Positions 23,201 to 33,582 of a stretch of DNA of 37,694 nucleotides are shown here, one piece after another (within the stretch, counting starts at the first letter, position 1; the number at the start of each line of letters is the position of its first letter). The stretch is from Ichthyophthirius multifiliis (Eukaryota > Ciliophora > Oligohymenophorea > Hymenostomatida). Position numbers and translations under genes: made by a program. Under the pieces are notes generated by a model, which saw nothing but the letters and a program-made list of their open reading frames with translations, searched no databases and was not told the origin of the DNA. The stretch covers positions 1 through 37,694 of the forward strand of contig NW_004086301.1 in NCBI RefSeq assembly GCF_000220395.1. Reading direction: 5' to 3'.

Positions 23201-26200
23201 ATTCATCGTGTTCGATCTAGCTTTACTTTTTTCTTTAGCTTTTTATTCTATAATAGTGATTTGCTTCCTAATAATATGATTAAATCTTTTAAATATAACT
23301 TCTGATTTTTAATGTGTAGTATAAAACTCAAATAAAGTTTTTTAAACTTTCACATTTCCTCCTTCTAATAAAGTATTTACAAAATTCAAAAATTAAATAA
23401 GCATTTCTGAATCTAAATTTTTATGGTTCTCACTTATTACGTATAATACCATTCTTGTCGCCCCTAATGAGTCAAGTTAATTTTACATTTTTATTTATTC
23501 TTCTTCGTTTTCTTTGTTTTCTTCAACCATGTTTCTCAAAACTTGTAAAAGTACTTTTATTGTATTTTTATTTGTTATGTCTTCTATCGCGTATTGTAAA
23601 AATATTATAAATTTCTTTAATATTGCTTGCTTATCAGGTTTTGGTTCAATATCTTTATAAAATTCATCCTTTATTAATTACTTGCAGTCTAATATTGCAG
23701 ATGTTAAAGCTGATTTTTCATTATCAATTTCATTTTATACATCTGAATTATAATTTAATTATTCTAAAAATAACTTCCATGTATTTTCTATTTCTATTTC
23801 ATCAAAATTTTTATTTACACTTCTTTTAGGGGTACCTTTGCTTATATATTTTACTGTATTTTTTATTCCTTTAAACATTATTTTTGTAAAGTTTTAAAAT
23901 TTGCTTCTTTTTATTATGTGTTTGTCTGTTTATTTTGAACATTTTTCCTTTTTTAATTTTTTAATTTTTTTTATTAATAATATTTTTAATTACAATTAGT
24001 TCATCTTTATTTAAAGAAACTTATTCATCTTCTTAAGAAACAATTTAATTGTTTTCATATCTTTTACTTTAAACAACTACTTAGTCATATAATCTGCCTG
24101 AATCCATCAAATCTATATCTTTGTTTAAAAATATTTTATCAACTTCTATTTTCTTTTCTTGTATTTAATGAATATTTATTTCTTCTTCATCTAAATAGTT
24201 TCTTAAAAATTTATTAAGTATTCTTATTTATTATGAATTTATTTAATTATCAAATATATGCATTTTTTTATGGAGATCAATAGCATATTATTTAATATCC
24301 TTTTTAAAAAAAATTAAAATTAATTAATTTTTTATAAAAAATACTGATAAATCTTTTCTTTCTTCATCAGAACTAGGAAAATTTTATAAATATTTTTCAT
24401 GGTAATTAAGCAATAAATTTATTAAAGAATTAAATAAATAATTTAAGAAACTTGGTTAATAATCCACGGCTTTAGATAATTAGTATAATCTTTTCTTTTC
24501 ACAGTTCAATATAATTTCAATAAATTAGAAAACTAATTAGTTTTCTCCACCTCCTAATACTATATTTAAAAATAAAAAGTAATTAAATAAAATTAAAATT
24601 ACATTATGAAGTTTCACTTTAAATATAAACACATTTAATAAATTCGAAAATATAAGGTTTTAAATAAGAATATCCTTTAGCCTTAGAAATTTAAATAGAA
24701 TCAGATTAACTATCAATAGGTCCATAGTAATCTTTTTCCATTAGACAATCTTTAATAAATTGAATATCAAGAGTAGTTTTTAACTTAGCAATTGAAATAT
24801 TGAAATTTTCTTTAGGATTAAAATCTGTATCATTTTGATTTTAAACTTTAATATATGTAGTCTAGAGTAACATATTTATTAACTTTGCATGATATTTAAA
24901 TGGTTCATCTCTAAAAGTAGTATTATTACTTTGCATATATTCTAAAAATGGTTATCTTTATTCTTAGAAAATATAATTTGTATTATTTAAATCAAACCTT
25001 ATGTTTTTTTATTTTCCTCCTTTTTTTTCTAAGGCAAACATCAAATTTATTTCATTTTACCCCATACTATTTAAAGGCAAAAAAGTATTTAATACTAATA
25101 GTTAATTATCAAAAATATACTTTAATTTATTATTATTTTTTAAATTTAAAAATATTTTATATTTTTTTACATTATTTTAACATTTCTAAATAACAATAAA
25201 AAAATCCAAATAATGAGACTATCTTCCTTATTTTAATATTAAGTTTATTAATTTATCAATTATGTTTTTGTCAATTTTTTATTTCAAAAGATTACTATTG
25301 TTTTTGTAAATTTAACATAACAATTTTATTTATCCTACATCATATTCTAGATAAGATAATAATATATTTATATGTTCATATAAAATAAGTTAGTTTTCAA
25401 TGCTTCCTTTACAAAAATTGTACAATAATTCATAAGAATTTTCGAAAATATTAAATATAATTTTTTTCTTTTTCAAAGGTTAATTTTGATCCTTCATAAT
25501 AGCATTAAAATGATGCATACCTTTATAAAAAATATATGTTTTTATTAAAAAATAATATAAATAATTTATTATTTTTGTTTTACCATCTTTTATTAATGAT
25601 ATTATAGATTCATAAGTCTTTAAAAAACAAAATATTTTTTATTTTATTGGATCTATATTTTTTTTGCCAATTTAGGAATTCAAAGCAATTTTATCATTAT
25701 TATAAGTAAGACTATCAAAAAAAGAATCTTTAATATTTGATATAATATTAAAAATTTATTTAATTTCACTCATCTCTTAGTAATTATCATAATTATTAAT
25801 GAATTATATAAACCAAATTTCGGTCTTTTCTATACATTTTGTAAGATTATATCCTTCATTTTTTAAAATTTTATATAGTTTTTTTCTATCATCATCAAAA
25901 ATAGCTTATAATTTATTTAAATTATCTTTAAGTTCTTATCTTTAATTAAATAGTCTTAAAATAATTGAAAGTATTTTCTTTTCAAGTTAAGGATTATGGA
26001 TAAGAAAAAAAGTTTACAATAAATAAGGTAAAATAGAAAACGAAGGATTCTTTTTCTCTTCTTCTTGTTGTAAAGCTTTACAGTAAGAAACACTTAATAA
26101 ACAATCTAAATCAAAAAACTCATCTTATTGGTCTTTTTTATTTTTTATAAATAAAAGTATAATATTTAAGTATTACTTGTAAATGATTAAAATACAAAAG

Positions 26201-26781
26201 AATTTAATTTAGACTATTTATCTTTTTCTATTCTTAAATTTTTGAAAAATTATTTATAATTTAAAATTTGATTTAATTAGTTAATATCTTTTGGTTTATA
26301 TCTTTCGTCTAATTCCTAAAATCCTGTTTTAGAAATATTAGGAAATATTTTACTAAATCCTTCATCAAAAGCTTATTATAAACTCTAATCATCTCGTATT
26401 TCTTCCTTATTCATTCTATCTATAATATTCTTACTGAACCAATGCATTACGTTTTATATCAAGTAATCTTATCTCATATTTAAAAACTGTTCAAATATAT
26501 CACATATTTATAGCTTTATTTTTATATCCATATTAAGTTTATCATTATCATCTATTCCTAAACTATGTAATGAGCTGTTAATTCTTTTTATTATTAATAG
26601 AAAATAAAATATATATTATAAATAAAATAAAATAAATTTTTTTATTAGGATTATACTTCAAAAATCCTCTCATTAATGGATTATTATATAATAAATTTTC
26701 ATCAATTTTGCATTAATTAGAATTCAAGATTCCATATTATAAATTGCTTTCATCTTATTCACTAATTTCTTCATCGTTTTC

Positions 26782-26855
<74 letters not shown>

Positions 26856-29800
26856 AATAAATATTTTTTATAAATTTATAAATTAAATTAAATTAAATTA
26901 AAATTAAATTGAATTATTTTAAATAAGAAAAATTAGATTAAATATATATATTAAATGAATTACCTTAAAATATATTAAACATATCTTTATTTAAATTAAT
27001 ATTAACATTTATTTTCATATTCATTAATTTATTCTTCTAATTTTATCTTTCCACTGAACTTTCATATGCTTAGTAATAAGAAGTGCTTGAAAAAATTATA
27101 TTTATTTTGTCATAAGCAATTAGTTTTATAAGATATTAAACAATTAAAAAGTAATCTTTTTATCTTCCTAAAATATTAAAAAGATTTAATTCTAAAAGAA
27201 GATTAAGCATATTTGTAGAATGAAAAAGTAAATCAGAATTCAATAAATCATCTCCTCTTTCTTTTAGTTTTAATCATCTTATTCTTCTTATTTTTAATTA
27301 TATCTTTCTTTTTTTCGCCTTAAAGTTTATATTTATCAAATTCTTTTTCCACTTTTTCAGATACAAATTAGAAATAAGATAGCAAATTTTAAACTAACTT
27401 ACTATATAATTAAAATATATTTGAATCAGGAGAAAATATTTATATTTCATTTTTCTAATCAATCTTTTATTTTCATTAAAAAAATAAAAAAAAAATTTAT
27501 ACATAATCGAAAATTCTACAGTAATTAGGTATTATTACTCTATTTAAAGGGTCATGATCTATATATAAAGTCATAGCTAATTTACTAAAACAACTTCTTA
27601 ATTGTTCATAATTCTTGAAAATTCCAGCATTCCATATATTTTCTAATAAAAACTCACATTCAAAATAATCAATTAATTCACATCTCCATAAAAAATTCCT
27701 ACCTAATGAAACATCTGATAAGAAAGATAATTCCTAACAAAGAATTTCTATCTATCATTTTTTCAAAAATTATCAAATAAATTTATATTTAATTTAATTT
27801 TTACTTATATGTTATCTTTATTTTCTATAGTTTACATAAACTTTTCTTTGAAAATTTGTTTATTTTAATTATTTTTATTTATTTATTTATAAAGTTTATA
27901 TAAGTTTTCTTAATTTAATGATAGACCTTCATTTTAAAATTTACATATAGAACTTAAAAATTTATAATAATTAGCCTTAAGTATATAATTATCATTATAC
28001 AACAAATTAACAAAATAGTTCATTAAATTTTATGAATTTTAGTTATTATTTAATTTAAAACATTATCTTTAATTTTAGAAAAGATTCTAATGATTAAATT
28101 TTATTTTGGCTATATTTAGAATTAAAATCATTAGAAAAGGAAATATTTTCATTAACTTTATAAAGCAAGAGTTAATTATTTTGTATAATTTCAATAATAC
28201 AATCAATAGCTGCAGGAATAAATTTACAATGCTCTTAAAAAAGAGGAATAAGTTAAAAGGTGTATTATTCATTTTCAGTATTTTGCTTACAAATAGAAAT
28301 AAGAAGGATATAAATACTTTTGCTTAAATATTTTTTAAGATTTAAATAAGTCAGATAATCAAGAACAGAAAGAAAACCTTTATTACTAATTCTTTATAGA
28401 AATTAATTATTTTTATCTCCTTATTTAATAAGTTATTATTCTTTATTTTTAATCTCTTAATCAATTTCAATTTATTCTTATATTTCTTTTTCTAAAAAAT
28501 TTAATCTATTTTATTCTTCTTATGTAAACATTCCATTAAGAAGTTTACAAAGAATATCAATATAATACTATTCTCTGAGTAATTTCTATCTAAACTAATT
28601 TATTGTTCCGTACTTTTAATCTAAACTACTATTATGCATTCTGTTATTACAGAATTCATTTAGTTATTCTAATATTATTATTGATTATTTTATTTTTTTT
28701 TATAATATTTTCTTGTTTTCTTATAGGTTTATTTTGTTTTCTTACATTTAATTGTTTATTTGTACCACATTTGTTTTAGATATACTGGGAATTTCTAAAA
28801 CTTCCATTAAATTCATTAATTTAGTAATTATTCTGCTTGAAGATATCACAAAATTAATTTCCCAAACTTCATTTTCATTGGCAGAAAATAATTTAAACAC
28901 TTAATTTTCGGTTCTTTCTGCATTTAAACTTGGATAATGACTTGAATACATAGTTTCATTTTTTTAAGCTTCATTTATTCTTTGTTCTTCGCTTTTTAGT
29001 GCTAAATCAACCCATTTTTTTGTACTTACATGTCTTAATTATACAAAAGAATCGGAGCGTATTTATTTATTGCTTTAATTTCCTTATATCTATTCTAAAG
29101 AGTGAAATTCAAACAAAGTGTTTTCATCGGGAATATTTGTCAATTTCATGAATTAAAAATCTTAATTATTACCTGCTTACTTGGCTTTTTATAAAAAAAT
29201 AAAATTAAAAATAAAAAAATTATTTACGATTTAAAAATAATTGTTATCTTTCTTTTTAAGATTTTGTATTATAATTAGATTCTACAGTCAAATAAATACC
29301 ACTACTTAAATGCCTTAATCGATATTATTTTTCATATTAAACATAACCTCCACTTTTAAAATCTTTTTTTTCTACAATCCACATTCCGCAAGTATTTCCG
29401 GCATACTCATCAAAAGAATTAGAAGTATCTGAATTTACAATTGTCACTTCTAAATTTTCTTTTGAATCTATATTTTACCAATCTCTTTATTATAATAAAT
29501 TTCCTTAAGTTGTTTTTCTTTAAGCTCCTAAAGAAGCATTTGCTTCAGAATGATGAAGCCATATTACATTACCACATCTCAAATACATGTGTGAATTCTA
29601 GGTATAATTTGAAAATAAATTTATTTTCCATTTTGTTGGATCTCCTTCTTATGAACCATTAACTTCTCTTTTTATTATAAGTTTTTATTATGTAAATTAT
29701 TATTATATGTTCGCTTATACTTTACCTGTATTAGAATGCCATGTTCCCTTTTTTATTAATATTTAAATTATTTATTTATTTTAGATATTTTTACTTTTAA

Positions 29801-30805
29801 TTTTAATTGTTCTTTGTCCATTCCAAGATATTTAAATTCTTTTTTTTAAACATTTAAACTGTTTTAAAATTATTCATCTTGTTTGAATAATTCTTCAGAT
29901 GTATGCAAATATGTTTTTTTATTATGAAATTAATTTGCTCTTTCAATCAATATAATTTCATTTGCGTATATTGTCTTTTAATATGATAATTTAATTATTA
30001 TTTTTCAAAAATAAGATATAAATAATTAATAATTTACTAAATCTCCATCTTTTTAATATTTAAAAGCTGGAACTATCCTAAATAAAGTATTTTCAGAAGG
30101 ATAATCATCTAAAGTGACAAGGAAATTTCCTTATTCATAATGAGCTTCAGTTTGATGGCAAGCAAGAAATTTTGAAGAATTAATATGCATTAATTGGATT
30201 GTTTGATTATAAGTTATTCTATTATTTTTATGTTTTTCAAAAGCTTCATAATTACTTTTAAATTCATTTAATAATTTATTTTGAAACTGCATTATTTTTT
30301 CTTTTTCGACTTTTATTCCTTATTTATTATTATTATTATTATTTTGATTATTATTATTTTTATCTTTATCATCTTATTAATTAGGACTGTTTAAAAGATT
30401 GATTTCTTCTTTTTGTTTATCTAATCTATTCATAATATCTAATTCTAAACTTTAATATTCACTAGATGATTAATAATGAGAGCCATAAATATTACCCATT
30501 ATTTCTTCTTTTTATTTATTTTAAAGCTTTGGAAATATTTAAAATAAAGATCCAGAAAATTTATCGTGCTTTTTTAGTTTAAGAATATCATTTTAATTTT
30601 ATAAATTATCCGAATCGATTTGACTATTATTTTAGTTATTTTTTGCTTATTTACATATTAAAGATGTAAAATTCTTCAACATTACTTTCGATTTAATATG
30701 ACCGTCAGCATATGCAAATACGTTATTATCTTCAAAATGTGATATTGATATAATTGACCCCATCGTTATTATGGGTTACTCGCCATGATGGTTTTCTTCT
30801 GTCAT
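20209..30805 (-). CDS. ITPR: IP3-receptor-type intracellular calcium-release channel
   Basis: A giant gene, ATG at 30805 (MTEENHHGEQPIITMG) to TGA 20209-20211, with many short introns; the protein is roughly 3,100 aa. Order of parts: an N-terminal suppressor domain and MIR motifs (YNQTIQLMHINSSKFLACHQ; LRCGNVIWLHHSEA; YRLRHLSSGIYLT); the IP3-binding-core helix FRQKLLREQ (28568-28595); a long armadillo/RIH solenoid; the RIH-associated block FLQLSCEGHNLKLQSYVRQQ with EFVQGPCLENQ (about 22830-23200); membrane helices; the pore GGIGG (20915-20929); S6 followed by EAFEELRENEQ; the linker zinc site CFIC...EHIKLNHYMW; then EYTGIESYI, LSWFPLNKA and a C-terminal coiled coil. Such tetramers release Ca2+ from the ER or related stores; ciliates have several (the CRC families of Paramecium). 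Exon continuity across 23880-24060 shows this is one gene. Several ligand and pore residues deviate (see findings). Confidence 0.95.
26785..26850. repeat. (TA)33 microsatellite in an intron of the calcium-channel gene
   Basis: Uninterrupted TA dinucleotides, 66 bp, lie at the 3' end of a 180-nt intron (26784-26963, minus strand). The exons on either side join in frame as NKDMFNIFQ / VENDEEISEQDES. The repeat abuts the AG acceptor, so it takes the place of a normal pyrimidine-rich 3' intron end. Its true length in the genome may differ, because such repeats assemble poorly. Confidence 0.95.
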
Positions 30806-32647
30806 TTTTTTCCTTATATTATAAAATATATTTAACTATTTTTTTATTTTTTACAGTATTTAAATAATTTAAAAATAAAAATTATATCTATTAATCCTAT
30901 CAATTTAAAGATTATAATATTAATTTTTTTATGTAAAAATAATATATAATTTAAATTATTTTTAATACATTTTTCAATACATATTATTTTAAATTATATT
31001 TTAATTATTATCATTTTTTAAAATTATATAGAAACAGAAATATTTTTTATTTTATTATATTATGAATTAATTATAATGCAATTAAAATAATGTATTAAAA
31101 ATAATATGTAAATTATTTCTATAAAATTATTTTATAAGAATTAAATTTTTTTTTTTTTATCAATAAAAAAAAACTACAAAAAAATATTATTAATAAAAAT
31201 AGTTTTCAAAACTAATTATTTACTATTTAAAAAAATAAATATTTTTATTTTTGTTTTTTTTTTTAAAAAAAAAAAATATTATTCAATAACTTAATCAATT
31301 TTTACACTCTTATATATAGAAAGTAAGAAATATTTTATTCTACTAATTTAGTGGAATTAAGAAAAAATTTATATAATTTATAACTGAACTTTGAATTTTT
31401 CTTGTATATAATTTAAAGAGCATTTAAAAAAGCATATCGTATTTTTTAATTATCTTTATTATTTTTCTTTTTATAAAATACATATTAATTTAATAAACTA
31501 ATTTTATATTGAACAATTAAAGTTGCAAAGAAAAAATAATTAATTTTAATAAAGTATATTCATCTATTTAATTAATTAATTAATAGATACTATTTCAATA
31601 AAATTTCAATTATATAAATTCTATCAAATTTATTAAGTTGATTTTACAATATTTGATATTTTTGAAAATTATTAAATATGATAATATAAAAAATATACCA
31701 TTGAATATTAAATTGGTAGTAATTTTAATTTAAATATAAAAAAGTAATTTTTCGAGAATAAAAATTATTTGCAAATTAGAAATGTTTAATTTAAAATTTG
31801 AATAAAGTACGATATATAAAATATAAAATTATTTAGAATATAAAAATGTTTTAATAATATTTAGAATTAAATAATTTTTTTTTAATATACCAAATTTAAT
31901 AAATAAATTAATAAATAAATAAATAAATTAATAAATAAATAAATTAATAAATATCAGATAGCATATATTATACTTTTATAGATAAATTTTATAATTACTA
32001 ATTTTTTTATATTAAAATAAATATTATTATAATATTTTTGCAAATATATTATTTAAATATTTTTATTTTTAGTTTAAATATTTATTATTTTTTTTATCTT
32101 TGTATTTTTCATATTATATTATTATGATTTTATTTAAGTTAATTATTTTTATTTATTTTTGCAATTTATAATTATTTTTTTGTTAATATCATAGGCAAAA
32201 ATACTTTACTTACATTTTTATTTTCCTAATTATTTACTTTTTATATTTTTATTTTTCGAAAACTATTTCACACAACACTTTTTTCTTTATAATTTTTATT
32301 TTATTTTAAGCCTTATCAATTTTATCTCTTTTTTTATATTTGTTAGAATATTTAATACATTTTAATTATAAAAAATAATATTAAATTAATAAAATTTGAT
32401 AATATAATATTTAATTCATATCTTTTTAAAATCTATAATTAATTATTAAGCTTTTAAATTAAATCAATTGGTTTTAATATATAAAATTTTTTGTTTTTTT
32501 TTATATATTTATTGTATTTGAATTATCATTAAAATTCATAATTTATATATTCATTATAAATACAATAATTTATTATAAAAAAAAATATTTTACAGATATA
32601 AATTTATTTTATCTTTTTTAAATAAAAAAATATTATATGAAATGAAA
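30806..32647. other. A/T desert, no gene seen
   Basis: This 1.8-kb spacer lies between the 5' end of the calcium-channel gene and the 3' end of LTO1. It is nearly pure A/T with long homopolymers, contains the 20-bp tandem repeat at 31901, and shows no protein-like frame on either strand. It should contain the promoter of the large channel gene. Confidence 0.6.
31901..31952. repeat. 20-bp tandem repeat built of AAAT/TAAT units
   Basis: Positions 31901-31920 and 31921-31940 are identical 20-mers, and about 12 further bases continue the pattern. The unit is itself made of AAAT and TTAAT words. It is intergenic, upstream of the calcium-channel gene. Confidence 0.8.
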
Positions 32648-33311
32648 TCAAAAACTTAAACTATTATTATAATTCATATTACATAAATTAAAATCTGATT
32701 TTTTAATACCAAGGTTTAATATAAGTGTCTAATTATTTTTATTTATTTTTAATAAAAAAAATCATATAAAAATTATATAATTTATTTTATATATTATTAA
32801 ATGGATCGTTATATTTTTTATTTTTGCACAATAATTTACTTTAAATTTATTTCTCATTAAAAGAACATTATTTGGTAGCCCGTTTATATCAATAATTTTG
32901 CTTTCAGGACTAAGATTTATTATTATTTCTTATAAATCTAAAATCAATTAATCTACTCTATATTTAGTTTATTTTAGAATATTTTTTATTATTTACTTAT
33001 TCTAATGTTTTTAGTATTCTTCAAACAGAGGTAAAACTTATTTAAGATTTTCTATGTAGCCTGTATAATATCCCATTTCTAATCCAAACTTATGTTCGTT
33101 TTTTTTATTTTAAAAATTTTTAATAAAAAATAAAAATACAATGGTAAAAAAAAACTACTTGCTAACCAGTTAATAAACATTAGTCATAGTTTTCTTTATA
33201 TTCAACATTTTTATTACCTGCATAAGATTTTTAAGCTTATTTATATCCATTTAAATAATATTATTTTTAAATTAGATTAATTTGATCAAAAGGGTCTTAT
33301 TCTTAATCCAT
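32648..33311 (-). CDS. LTO1: LTO1 (ORAOV1) homologue, Fe-S cluster targeting adaptor
   Basis: Three exons, 160 aa, whole-codon: ATG 33311, introns 33089-33158 and 32729-32839, TGA 32648-32650. LTO1 and its partner YAE1 recruit the ribosome-recycling ATPase ABCE1/Rli1 to the cytosolic iron-sulfur assembly targeting complex. Evidence: the N-terminal start DPFDQINLIQKQYYLNGY; the conserved centre FGLEMGYYTGYIENL (compare G-x-E-x-G-x-Y-x-G in LTO1); and the C-terminal NKFKTLILNLGIKKSDF, which resembles the animal protein's KFK...LLN...DFK block. The last residues are NSLSF, ending in L-S-F as in animal LTO1. The glycine-repeat (deca-GX3) region is degenerate: few of the expected glycines remain in the first exon. 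Low similarity and short length make the call good rather than certain. It is divergent from the pseudokinase gene. Confidence 0.75.
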
Positions 33312-33582
33312 TTTAAATATTTCTATAATATATAATAAATTAAAATAATAATTATATATCTATCTACTAAACAATAAAAAAATAATAATATATTAGAAAT
33401 TAGAATTAATATTGAATTATTTTATATTTTTCAATCACTTATATTATATATATAATTAAATTCATTTATTATTAATTATTTAAATACATATTAATTAAAT
33501 ATAATTCATTTTTGAAACTTTTATAATTTTTATTAAAATAATATTTTCATTTTTTTATTTTTACATATATTTTTTAAAAAAA
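33312..33582. promoter_or_regulatory. divergent intergenic region (shared promoter, inferred)
   Basis: Separates the start codons of LTO1 (minus) and the pseudokinase (plus) by 271 nt. It is A/T-only apart from a handful of bases, with TATA-like tracts. No defined element can be named; the shared-promoter role is inferred from gene orientation only. Confidence 0.5.

Noticed and set aside
28087-28327. Overlapping plus and minus short open frames
   Set aside because: Both lie over exons of the calcium-channel gene in other frames; the minus-strand ciliate-code frame (FIPAAIDCIIEIIQNN) is the real one.
30955-31105. A 17-bp perfect inverted repeat with arms at 30955-30971 and 31089-31105
   Set aside because: In sequence that is almost only A and T, a match of this length within 150 bp is not surprising by chance; no flanking duplication or element structure was seen.
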